Both the position numbers and the translations under genes were made by a program. A model generated the notes under the pieces. That model saw only the letters and a program-made list of their open reading frames with translations. It was not told where the DNA came from and did no database searches. Of a DNA stretch of 20,184 nt, positions 14,326 to 20,184 are shown one piece after another (within the stretch, counting starts at the first letter, position 1; every line of letters begins with the position of its first letter). The stretch is taken from NCBI GenBank assembly GCA_035644935.1, contig DASQNO010000036.1, forward strand, positions 1-20,184, read 5' to 3'. Source of the stretch: CADCVW01 sp035644935. Its GTDB lineage: Bacteria > Pseudomonadota > Alphaproteobacteria > Sphingomonadales > Sphingomonadaceae.

Positions 14326-15306
14326 TCACCGCGTCACCGCCCGCGCGCGCCATGTCGTGATGAAGTCCGTCGATCCCCGGCACTCGCCCATGTCCATCCG
14401 CTCGACCAGCCGGAAACGGGTGCCGTCCCAGGCGTAGCGTTGCGTGGTGCCGCAATCGCCGACGCCGCGGGCGCGCGCAAAGGTGCCGAGACGGCGGGTG
14501 CGGGCGTCCCAGCCGGCGTTGACGAGGCTGCCGCCCACTTCGCTGCCGCCCATGCCGGGGTCCGCGTCGAAGCGGGCGGGGGTGGCGCGGCCCGCCTCGT
14601 CGACGATCAGCGCGGTGGAGAACAGATTGTACGCGCCGTTGCCGCACGGGTGCGCGATCAGGACCAGGCTGTGCCGCGCGTCGAGCCGCGACGCTTCGGG
14701 CTTCAGGTCGTTGGTGGGGTCGTCGCACGTCCGCGCCTCGGACGGCAGCGCCGCCAGCGCGCGCGCGGCGGGCAGGGTCCTGGGCGCGCGGGATGAGGCG
14801 GGCGGCAGGGTGACCACGGGCAGCGCCGGCGTGCCCCGCGCCTGCTGCGCATCCATGTAGCCGAGCGCGGCGGCGAGGCCGGTCAGCGAGGCGGAGATCT
14901 TCGTGCCGGCGATCGCCGCCCGCTTGCCGTTGCGCAGCGCGGCCAAGGCTTTGGCGTCGAGATCGAGCACGGCGTCGGCGGCGTTTTCGGGCGGTTTGCC
15001 CGCCGCAACCGCGCGCGCGATCGGCTTGCCGTCGACGGTGATCGCGTAGGGCCTGCCGGCGCGGACATGGTCCATCAACGCAAAGCCCATCCGGGTCGTC
15101 TCGCCGCGGGCGCCGCGGGTCAGCACCATGAGCAAGTAGGAGTCGCGGTCCGCGTTCTCCGGCACCAGCGCGACGGCCTGGCACTCGAGCCCGTTGTCGC
15201 AGCCCACGGTCCAGTCGCCGAAGGTCTTGAGCGCGCCCGGCCTGGGGGCGGGTGACTGGGGGGCGGTGGCGAGCATGGCGGCGGTGAAATACAAGCTTAG
15301 GAACAT
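14326..15306 (-). CDS. DUF1176 domain secreted protein
   Basis: A 326-residue protein with a short hydrophobic N-terminus (MFLSLYFTAAMLATA) that looks like a signal peptide, then the DUF1176 hallmark KTFGDWTVGCDNGLECQA (27-44). Cysteine pairs at the N- and C-terminal ends (RTCDDPTND, VGDCGTTQRYAWDG, MGECRG) suggest periplasmic disulfides. The family is conserved in proteobacteria but has no established function. The start ATG 15306 is preceded by GGGGGA at a 6-base spacing, which abuts a dispersed palindromic repeat. It is downstream of the nucleoside transporter on the same strand, with a 111-bp repeat-filled gap. Confidence 0.85.
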   Translation of the reverse strand: MFLSLYFTAAMLATAPQSPAPRPGALKTFGDWTVGCDNGLECQAVALVPENADRDSYLLMVLTRGARGETTRMGFALMDHVRAGRPYAITVDGKPIARAVAAGKPPENAADAVLDLDAKALAALRNGKRAAIAGTKISASLTGLAAALGYMDAQQARGTPALPVVTLPPASSRAPRTLPAARALAALPSEARTCDDPTNDLKPEASRLDARHSLVLIAHPCGNGAYNLFSTALIVDEAGRATPARFDADPGMGGSEVGGSLVNAGWDARTRRLGTFARARGVGDCGTTQRYAWDGTRFRLVERMDMGECRGSTDFITTWRARAVTR

Positions 15307-15316
15307 GATCTATCCC

Positions 15317-15402
15317 CCGTTCGGGCTGAGCCTGTCGAAGCCCGTTTTTCTCCCGCCCATGAAACAGGAAGGAGAGGCCTTCGACAAGCTCAGGCCGAAC
15401 GG
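15317..15402. repeat. Inverted pair of CGTTCGGGCTGAGC-type repeats
   Basis: Arm one (15317-15343) and arm two (15376-15402), each 27 bases, are inverted copies differing at three positions. They have the familiar CCGTTCGG.CTGAGC.TGTCGAAG form that is dispersed in many sphingomonad and other proteobacterial genomes (recall). The pair fills the gap between the stop of the transporter gene and the start of the DUF1176 gene. It can form a 27-bp imperfect stem around a 32-base loop, so it may shape mRNA stability or differential expression of the two genes. Confidence 0.88.
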
Positions 15403-15417
15403 ATTTTCGCGATTTTT

Positions 15418-16695
15418 TCAGGCGATCAACAATCCGGCAAGCGCGGCGCTCATCAAATTGGCGAGGCTGCCCGCGATCAGCGCCTTGATGCCCAGCCTGG
15501 CGATCACCGGCCGCTGGTTGGGGGCGAGGCCGCCGGTGACCGCCATCTGGATCGCGATCGAGCTGAAATTGGCGAAGCCGCACAGCGCAAAGGTGACGAT
15601 CGCGCGGCTGCGCTCGCTCAAGGCGGCGGCGGGTCCCGCCGGGTTGCCGAGATCGATAAACGCGACGAATTCGTTGAGCACGATCTTGGTGCCGAACAGG
15701 CCCCCTGCCGCGCCCGCCTCGGGCCAGGGCACGCCGATCAGGAACATGATCGGCTGGAACACGTAGCCGACGATCCGCTGGAAGCTGAGATCGGGGACGC
15801 CGAACCAGGCGCCGACGCCGCCCAGCAGCCCGTTGGCCAGCGCCACCAGCGCCACGAACGCCAGCACCATGGCGCCCACCGCGACGGCGAGCTTGACCCC
15901 CGTCTGCGCGCCCTGCGCGGCGGCCATGATGATGTTGGCGGGGCGTTCGCCGTCCTCGAACGTTTCGGCCAGTGCCACCGTTTCCGCGCCCGGGGGGGCC
16001 GCGGTGGGGGTCCCGCGCGTGCGCGGGGCGTCCGGCTCGTCCGGCATCATGATCTTGGCCATCAGGATGCCGCCCGGCGCCGACATGAAGGCGGCGGCGA
16101 GCAGCGAGGGGAGGTAGCGGTCGCCCAGCAGGCTGGCATAGGCGGCGAGAATGGTGCCGGCGACGCCCGCCATGCCGACCGTCATCAGCGTGAACAGCTG
16201 CGGCGGCGTTAGCGCCGCGAGGTAGGGACGGACGACCAGCGGCGATTCCGACTGGCCGACGAAGATGTTCGCCGCCGAGCCCAGCGCCTCGACGCGCCCG
16301 ATCCCGGTCGCCCAGCCGATCGCGCCGCCGACCCAGCGCACGACGCGCTGCATGATGCCGAGGTAATAGAGGATGGACACCAAAGCCGCGAAGAAGATGA
16401 TCACCGGCAGCGCGCCCAGCGCGAAGGTGTTGGCGAGCGGATTGGTGGCGGTGGGGCCGAACAGGAATTCGGTGCCCTTGGTGGCGTAGCCGAGCAGGTT
16501 GGACACGCCCTGCGCCATGCCCGCGATCGCGGCGCGGCCCCACGGCGTCCACAGCACCAGGAACGCGATCCCCGCCTGCAGCGCGAAGGAGGCGGCGACC
16601 ACGCGCGGGCGGATCGCGCGGCGGTTGCTGGACAAGCCCCACGCGATCAGCAGGATCAGCGCGATTCCCGCCAACCCGATCCAGCGATTGTCCAA
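15418..16695 (-). CDS. Concentrative nucleoside transporter, NupC/CNT family
   Basis: An inner-membrane symporter that imports nucleosides with H+ or Na+. With the start chosen here it is 425 residues. It has many hydrophobic segments, from RWIGLAGIALILLIAWGLS at the N-terminus to the last helix ending ALAGLLIA. Two CNT signatures are clear: GTKIVLNEFVAF (the G-x-K-x3-NEFVA motif) and CGFANFSSIAIQ. SESPLVVRPY is also typical. A polar loop of about 40 residues (PDEPDAPRTRGTPTAAPPG and after) is longer than in Escherichia coli NupC. No ATG or GTG fits the family N-terminus. TTG 16695 is proposed, eight bases after GGGGGA; the frame remains open upstream to 16824, but that part does not look like CNT sequence. 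Confidence 0.9.
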   Translation of the reverse strand: MDNRWIGLAGIALILLIAWGLSSNRRAIRPRVVAASFALQAGIAFLVLWTPWGRAAIAGMAQGVSNLLGYATKGTEFLFGPTATNPLANTFALGALPVIIFFAALVSILYYLGIMQRVVRWVGGAIGWATGIGRVEALGSAANIFVGQSESPLVVRPYLAALTPPQLFTLMTVGMAGVAGTILAAYASLLGDRYLPSLLAAAFMSAPGGILMAKIMMPDEPDAPRTRGTPTAAPPGAETVALAETFEDGERPANIIMAAAQGAQTGVKLAVAVGAMVLAFVALVALANGLLGGVGAWFGVPDLSFQRIVGYVFQPIMFLIGVPWPEAGAAGGLFGTKIVLNEFVAFIDLGNPAGPAAALSERSRAIVTFALCGFANFSSIAIQMAVTGGLAPNQRPVIARLGIKALIAGSLANLMSAALAGLLIA

Positions 16696-16762
16696 AATGC
16701 GATTCCCCCAAGATATCGGGGAGACTAGCAGCACATCGACGGCGGGCGGGCAAGCGCCCCGG

Positions 16763-17155
16763 CTAGCCCCGCCGTTCGAGTTGCAGCGCGATGCGCCACA
16801 ACAGCAGCACCGCCATCGCGGCAAGCACCGCCAGCGCCAGCACCGCGTAGGTCAGCGGTTCCAGCCAGCGGAGCGGATCGGGCGGGGGCGGTGGCGCGAA
16901 GACGACGGCTTCCGAACGGCCCCCCTCGCCGGCCGGGCGGGCGCGCTCCGCCGCAGCGCGCTCCGCTGGCGCGGTCGCCGGCCGCTGGACTTGCCGCGCG
17001 TCGGAGGGGTCGAGCACGGTCCCGCGATCTCCCGCCGGCCGCCCCGCCATGTCCGCAGTCCCGATCGATGCGATCGCGCCGAGGATGGACAGCGTGGCCA
17101 GCAAGCTCAGCGTCAGCACCGCCAGTCGCGCGAGCCAATGAAGCGGGCCCGTCAT
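16763..17155 (-). CDS. Small two-span membrane protein
   Basis: A 130-residue protein of unrecognised family. The first transmembrane helix is at about 8-30 (LARLAVLTLSLLATLSILGA), then a polar loop of about 70 residues with charged Ala/Arg/Glu stretches and a run of prolines (PPPPPDP, 88-94), then a second helix at 101-120 (LTYAVLALAVLAAMAVLLLW), ending in a short basic tail. It starts 10 bp after the stop of crtZ and lies 67 bp before the transporter start, all on one strand, so it could share an mRNA with either. The ribosome-binding site is weak (GGGT). A real gene is likely, because coding is bounded neatly by its neighbours. Confidence 0.65.
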   Translation of the reverse strand: MTGPLHWLARLAVLTLSLLATLSILGAIASIGTADMAGRPAGDRGTVLDPSDARQVQRPATAPAERAAAERARPAGEGGRSEAVVFAPPPPPDPLRWLEPLTYAVLALAVLAAMAVLLLWRIALQLERRG

Positions 17156-17165
17156 CAGACCCGGC

Positions 17166-17669
17166 TCAGCCGTCCGCGGCGGGCGCGCGAACCCCGGCGT
17201 GCCCGCGGCGCTTGAGTTCCGCCTTCAGCGCCTCCGGCTTGGGCGCCCACAGGAAGCCGTAGCTGACGCCGCCTTCCCGCGCCTCCACCGCGTGATGCAG
17301 GCGGTGCGCCTGGACGATGCGCTTCATGTAGGCGCTCTTGGGCGGGCGGCGGCGGCCCATGCGGCCGTGGACCACCAGGTCGTGGAACCCGAAGTAGATC
17401 GCGCCATAGGCGGAGATTCCGGCGCCCACCGCGATCGCCCAATCGCCCCAGCCGCCGTTCAATCCGCCCCAGACGAGCAGCACGGACGGCACCGCGAAGA
17501 TCGCGCCGTACCAGTCATTGGCCTCGAAGGCGCCGGTGCGGGGCTCATGATGGCTCTTGTGCAGAGCCCAGCCGGGGCCGTGCATCAGCCAGCGGTGCGC
17601 GGCGTAGGCGACCGCCTCCATTGCGACGATGGTGGCGACGAACAGGAGGAGGCCGGCGGCGAGGGACAT
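17166..17669 (-). CDS. crtZ: Beta-carotene hydroxylase CrtZ
   Basis: CrtZ is a membrane di-iron hydroxylase that adds 3-hydroxyls to the beta-ionone rings, turning beta-carotene into zeaxanthin, a precursor of the yellow nostoxanthin-type pigments of sphingomonads. The product is 167 residues. The histidine motifs are all present: HRWLMH (25-30), HKSHH (37-41), HDLVVH (96-101) and HRLHH (122-126). Hydrophobic helices are at about 4-22, 56-70 and 77-95. The start ATG 17669 gives the standard N-terminus (MSLAAGLLLF). No good Shine-Dalgarno is seen. A composite repeat begins 30 bp upstream (17700), in the gap to the GIY-YIG gene. No other crt genes are in the window. Confidence 0.94.
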   Translation of the reverse strand: MSLAAGLLLFVATIVAMEAVAYAAHRWLMHGPGWALHKSHHEPRTGAFEANDWYGAIFAVPSVLLVWGGLNGGWGDWAIAVGAGISAYGAIYFGFHDLVVHGRMGRRRPPKSAYMKRIVQAHRLHHAVEAREGGVSYGFLWAPKPEALKAELKRRGHAGVRAPAADG

Positions 17670-17699
17670 GGGGAGACATATAGGACGCTCCCGCCCGAG

Positions 17700-17814
17700 C
17701 GTCATCCCGGCGGACGCCGGGACCCAAGTACATCGGTTTCGCGAGGGAGGGCCGAACCCGTCGCCAGTTCTACCAGTTCCGTGTTCTTGGGTCCCGGCTT
17801 TCGCCGGGATGACG
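17700..17814. repeat. Composite palindromic element, copy B (115 bp)
   Basis: The unit opens with CGTCATCCCGGC-GGAC-GCCGGGACCCAAG (hairpin 17705-17722) and closes with CTTGGGTCCCGGC-TTTC-GCCGGGATGACG (hairpin 17792-17809), an inverted pair around an approximately 55-bp spacer. Its right arm overlaps the last 14 codons of the GIY-YIG gene. The length equals that of copy C at 18143-18257, and the spacers share a related stretch just before the right arm (GCCAGTTCTACCAGTTCC versus GCCAGCTTTCGAAGTTCG). Confidence 0.88.
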
Positions 17815-18132
17815 TAGTGGGGGTTTTGCGGTGGACAGCGGATCGAACCCCAGCATCGTGACCGCCAGGTCGTCCCACAACGGGTTGTCGCGCTCGAGCA
17901 GCTCGATCTTCCAGTCGCGGTTCCATTCCTTGAGCCGCTTTTCGCGAACGATCGCGTCCTCGATACGCTCGAACGTCTCAACGTGGACCAGTCGCTTGAT
18001 CCCGTGCTTGCGCGTGAAGCCAGGGGCCAGTCCCTCACGATGTTGATAAATGCGCTTCGGCAGATCGGACGTCACGCCGATGTACAGCGTTCCGTGCCTG
18101 CGGCTCGCCAGGATGTAGACGTGTCCCGCCAC
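17770..18132 (-). CDS. GIY-YIG nuclease family protein with repeat-derived tail
   Basis: A 120-residue, single-domain GIY-YIG endonuclease. The GIY/YIG pair is VYI (5-7) and LYIG (17-19 region). The likely catalytic residues are Arg27 and His31 in LPKRIYQHR and the metal-binding Glu64 in IVREKRLKEWNRDWK; the core ends near LGFDPL (95-99). Residues 107-120 (RHPGESRDPRTRNW) are translated from the arm of the adjacent palindromic element, which also provides the stop region. The start is GTG 18132 after GGGGGTGAT, a near-full match to the anti-SD, six bases away. A second copy of the same element lies ten bases upstream, so the gene is bracketed by repeats. Function is unproven; see findings. 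Confidence 0.88.
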   Translation of the reverse strand: MAGHVYILASRRHGTLYIGVTSDLPKRIYQHREGLAPGFTRKHGIKRLVHVETFERIEDAIVREKRLKEWNRDWKIELLERDNPLWDDLAVTMLGFDPLSTAKPPLRHPGESRDPRTRNW

Positions 18133-18142
18133 ACATCACCCC

Positions 18143-18257
18143 CGTCATCCCGGCGAACGCCGGGACCCAAGTACACTGCTCTTGTAAGCTCAGGTGATCG
18201 TTCTCTGCCAGCTTTCGAAGTTCGCGTACTTGGGTCCCGGCGTTCGCCGGGATGACG
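18143..18257. repeat. Composite palindromic element, copy C (115 bp, perfect arms)
   Basis: The arms at 18143-18174 and 18226-18257 are exact inverted copies over 32 bases, each containing the hairpin TCCCGGC-GAAC-GCCGGGA (or its complement) and the CCCAAGTAC edge. The spacer is 51 bases. The element starts 10 bp upstream of the GIY-YIG start (minus strand) and lies 58 bp before the lipoprotein gene on the plus strand. The rest of the gap (18258-18315) shows nothing but the lipoprotein's ribosome-binding site. Confidence 0.92.
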
Positions 18258-18315
18258 AGTAAGCATCCAATACCGAGTCCCCGCGTTGCCTCCCAAACCA
18301 ACCCGGAGTTGAACC

Positions 18316-18624
18316 ATGCGCACCATCATGCTCGCCACCGCTGCAACGCTGGCCCTTGCCGCCTGCGCGACACCCGAAAATCGCGTCAAAACCGCGCTGC
18401 TGCAGGCCGGGCTTTCGGAGTCCGTCTCGGCCTGCATGGCGACCCGCATGACGGACCGCCTGACGATCGCGCAGCTGCAGAAGCTTGCGCAGGCGGGGCA
18501 GGGCGCGGGGCCGGTCGGGCAGATGTCGCTGTCCGAATTGTCCTCGCGCGTCCAAAGCATCGGCGATCCCGAGATCGTGTCTGTCGTAAGCTCCGCCGCC
18601 GTCGGTTGCGCGCTGACCTCGTGA
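18316..18624 (+). CDS. Small conserved-type lipoprotein, 102 residues
   Basis: The N-terminus is a lipoprotein signal (LALAAC, Cys17). The mature part is predicted largely helical (NRVKTALLQAGLSESVSACM, then MTDRLTIAQLQKLAQAG) and carries two further cysteines, one within SACMATRM and one near the C-terminus (VGCALTS), that could form a disulfide. I do not recognise a named family; the helical region recalls small sphingomonad periplasmic proteins of unknown function. The start ATG 18316 is seven bases after GGAG. sucC begins 41 bp after its stop. Confidence 0.8.
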   Translation: MRTIMLATAATLALAACATPENRVKTALLQAGLSESVSACMATRMTDRLTIAQLQKLAQAGQGAGPVGQMSLSELSSRVQSIGDPEIVSVVSSAAVGCALTS

Positions 18625-18665
18625 TATGCTTTAGCGCCCTCGATCCCGCACGAGAGGCGCGCTGA

Positions 18666-19862
18666 ATGAACATTCACGAATATCAGGCCAAGGAACTGCT
18701 CACCAAGTTCGGCGTGCCCGTGCCCGCGGGCCACGCGGCGCTGACGGTCGAGGAAGCGGTGGAGGCGGCGCGGAAGCTTCCCGGGCCGTTGTGGGTGGTC
18801 AAGGCGCAGATCCACGCCGGCGGCCGCGGCAAGGGCAAGTTCAAGGAACTCGGGCCCGACGCCAAGGGCGGCGTCCGGCTCGCCCGGTCGATCGAGGAGG
18901 TCCGCGCGGCGGCCGAGGAGATGCTCGGCAAGACGCTGGTGACCATTCAGACCGGCGATGCGGGCAAGCAGGTCAACCGGCTGTACATCACCGACGGCGT
19001 CGACATCGACAAGGAGTTCTACCTGGCGCTGCTGGTCGACCGCGACAGCGGCCGCATCGCGGTGGTCGCCTCGACCGAAGGCGGCATGGACATCGAGGCG
19101 GTGGCGCACGACACGCCCGAGCGCATCCACACGACCACCGTCGACCCCGCCACCGGCATCATGCCGCACCACGGCCGCGCGGTGGCCGGCGCGCTGGGCC
19201 TCACCGGGCCGCTCGCCAAGCAGGCTGCGTCCGTGCTGTCGCAGCTGTACGACGCCTTCGTCGGCACCGACGCCTCGCAGATTGAGATCAACCCGCTCGC
19301 CGTCGTCGGCGACAAGCTGATGGTGCTGGACGCCAAGGTCGGCTTCGACGCCAACGCGCTGTTCCGCCACAAGGAGCTTGTCGAACTCCGCGACCTGACC
19401 GAGGAAGACCCCGCCGAGATCGAGGCATCCAAATACGACCTGGCCTACATCAAGCTGGATGGCGACATCGGCTGCATGGTCAACGGCGCGGGGCTCGCCA
19501 TGGCCACCATGGACATCATCAAGTTGAACGGCGCGTTTCCGGCCAACTTTCTGGACGTCGGCGGCGGTGCGACGCGGGAGAAGGTCACGGCGGCGTTCAA
19601 GATCATCCTGTCCGACCCGGCGGTAAAGGGCATTCTCGTCAACATCTTCGGCGGGATCATGCGGTGCGACATCATCGCCGACGGCATCATCGCCGCCGCG
19701 CGCGAGGTCGATCTCAAGGTGCCGCTTGTGGTCCGGCTCGAGGGCACCAATGTGGAGGAAGGCAAGGCGCTGCTGGCGCAGAGCGGGCTGGCGATCGTGC
19801 CGGCCAACGATCTGGGCGATGCGGCGAGGAAGATCGTGGCGGAGGTGAAGGCGGCGGCTTGA
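18666..19862 (+). CDS. sucC: Succinate-CoA ligase, beta subunit SucC
   Basis: SucC, with SucD, converts succinyl-CoA to succinate in the TCA cycle with substrate-level phosphorylation. The product is 398 residues. The ATP-grasp domain opens with MNIHEYQAKELLTKFGVPVP and VVKAQIHAGGRGKGKFKE (44-61); metal-site residues are in IEINPLAV (Asn209) and VLDAKV (Asp222). The CoA-ligase part shows FLDVGGGATREKV (295-307) and VNIFGGIMRCDIIADG (325-340). An AGAGG lies upstream of ATG 18666. The alpha subunit gene sucD is not next to it; a coiled-coil protein and etfB follow instead, an order I recall from sphingomonads. Confidence 0.97.
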   Translation: MNIHEYQAKELLTKFGVPVPAGHAALTVEEAVEAARKLPGPLWVVKAQIHAGGRGKGKFKELGPDAKGGVRLARSIEEVRAAAEEMLGKTLVTIQTGDAGKQVNRLYITDGVDIDKEFYLALLVDRDSGRIAVVASTEGGMDIEAVAHDTPERIHTTTVDPATGIMPHHGRAVAGALGLTGPLAKQAASVLSQLYDAFVGTDASQIEINPLAVVGDKLMVLDAKVGFDANALFRHKELVELRDLTEEDPAEIEASKYDLAYIKLDGDIGCMVNGAGLAMATMDIIKLNGAFPANFLDVGGGATREKVTAAFKIILSDPAVKGILVNIFGGIMRCDIIADGIIAAAREVDLKVPLVVRLEGTNVEEGKALLAQSGLAIVPANDLGDAARKIVAEVKAAA

Positions 19863-19885
19863 GCGGCTGACGCGAGGAGATTTGG

Positions 19886-20128
19886 ATGAGCGACAACGTC
19901 GAGAACCTGATGCTGGAGCATCTCAAGCGCTTTCAGGCGACGCTTGAAAGGATCGAACGCACGTTGGACGAGCACACAAACCGATTTGCGAACCTGGAAG
20001 GTGGGCAAGCCGCCTCCCTGGGTCATCTCGCACACTTCTCCGCCGCGGACGCAGCCCAGCAGCTCGCCATCGATAATGTCAGCCGGCGGTTGGATCGTAT
20101 CGAGCGCAGGTTGGAACTGACACACTGA
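19886..20128 (+). CDS. Small coiled-coil protein, 80 residues
   Basis: A soluble, charged protein that looks almost entirely helical. The first segment (NLMLEHLKRFQATLERIERT) and the last (NVSRRLDRIERRLELTH) show heptad-like spacing of Leu/Ile, so an oligomeric coiled coil is likely. Similar short LVLEHL...RIERRL proteins are frequent in alphaproteobacteria, without an assigned function. The start ATG 19886 is five bases after GAGGAGA, a strong ribosome-binding site. It lies 23 bp after sucC and 18 bp before etfB, so all three are probably one operon. Confidence 0.75.
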   Translation: MSDNVENLMLEHLKRFQATLERIERTLDEHTNRFANLEGGQAASLGHLAHFSAADAAQQLAIDNVSRRLDRIERRLELTH

Positions 20129-20146
20129 TCGCCAGAAGGAAAACGG

Positions 20147-20184
20147 ATGAAGATCCTGGTCCCCGTCAAGCGGGTCATCGACTA
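20147..20184 (+). CDS. etfB: Electron transfer flavoprotein beta subunit EtfB (first codons only)
   Basis: The window ends after about 12 codons, reading MKILVPVKRVID, the characteristic N-terminus of the ETF beta subunit, which with EtfA carries electrons from acyl-CoA dehydrogenases to the quinone pool. GAAGGA lies 8 bases before the ATG. The call rests on this short peptide and on the sucC neighbourhood, so etfA is expected just beyond the window. Confidence 0.8.
   Translation, partial: MKILVPVKRVID

Noticed and set aside
14291..16753. Very long open frame of about 820 codons on the minus strand across the DUF1176 and transporter genes
   Set aside because: It is a shadow frame caused by high GC. 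The translation is Arg/Gly/Ala-rich without domains, while the two other frames encode clear DUF1176 and CNT proteins.
19445..20125. 226-codon minus-strand frame over the 3' half of sucC and the coiled-coil gene
   Set aside because: Shadow frame; its translation (Met/Ser/Pro-rich) is antisense to strongly conserved SucC sequence.

Overview
This window looks like a chromosomal segment of an alphaproteobacterium of the order Sphingomonadales, Sphingomonas-like. It is GC-rich and uses many GTG starts and 1-8 bp stop/start overlaps. Its genes (a SUF operon, an HNH nuclease beginning MYHPDLIRHP, a DUF1176 protein, CrtZ, a sucC-etfB neighbourhood) and its interspersed palindromes (GTCATCCCGGC..GCCGGGA and CGTTCGGGCTGAGC types) match what I know of sphingomonads. 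The assignment rests on protein and repeat recognition, not on a marker gene.

Layout. (1) 1-3773, plus strand: end of sufC, then sufD, sufS, a SufT-type DUF59 protein and a SufA/IscA-type carrier, i.e. most of an Fe-S cluster assembly operon. A 117-bp palindromic repeat forms the 3' end of sufD and supplies the Shine-Dalgarno sequence of sufS. (2) 3816-6242, minus: a lipidated, surface-type subtilisin (S8) autotransporter. (3) 6344-7845, plus: a HAD pyrimidine nucleotidase overlapping dapD (lysine and peptidoglycan precursor synthesis). (4) 7853-9674: a TlpA-like thioredoxin lipoprotein (minus), then divergently a small lipoprotein and galU (plus). (5) 9675-10080: a gene-free island of stacked palindromic repeats. 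(6) 10081-10647, minus: an HNH nuclease. (7) 10897-13921, plus: a HIG1 twin-transmembrane protein, a PduO-type cobalamin adenosyltransferase, and the ergothioneine pair egtB-egtD. (8) 13957-17669, minus: an AT-richer unknown gene, a DUF1176 protein, a NupC-type nucleoside transporter, a small two-span membrane protein and the carotenoid hydroxylase crtZ. (9) 17700-18257: a GIY-YIG nuclease gene bracketed by two 115-bp composite palindromes. (10) 18316-20184, plus: a small lipoprotein, sucC, a coiled-coil protein and the first codons of etfB.

Most genes are core metabolism: Fe-S assembly, lysine, UDP-glucose, ergothioneine, TCA cycle, carotenoids and nucleoside uptake. The unusual layer is the repeats. 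At least five composite inverted-repeat elements of 86-119 bp are present. They sit at the borders of genes, form the C-termini of two proteins (SufD and the GIY-YIG nuclease), and lie at or within a few bases of the ribosome-binding regions of three genes (sufS, the DUF1176 gene and the GIY-YIG gene). The GIY-YIG gene lying between two copies of one repeat family is the best candidate here for an under-described nuclease/repeat system.
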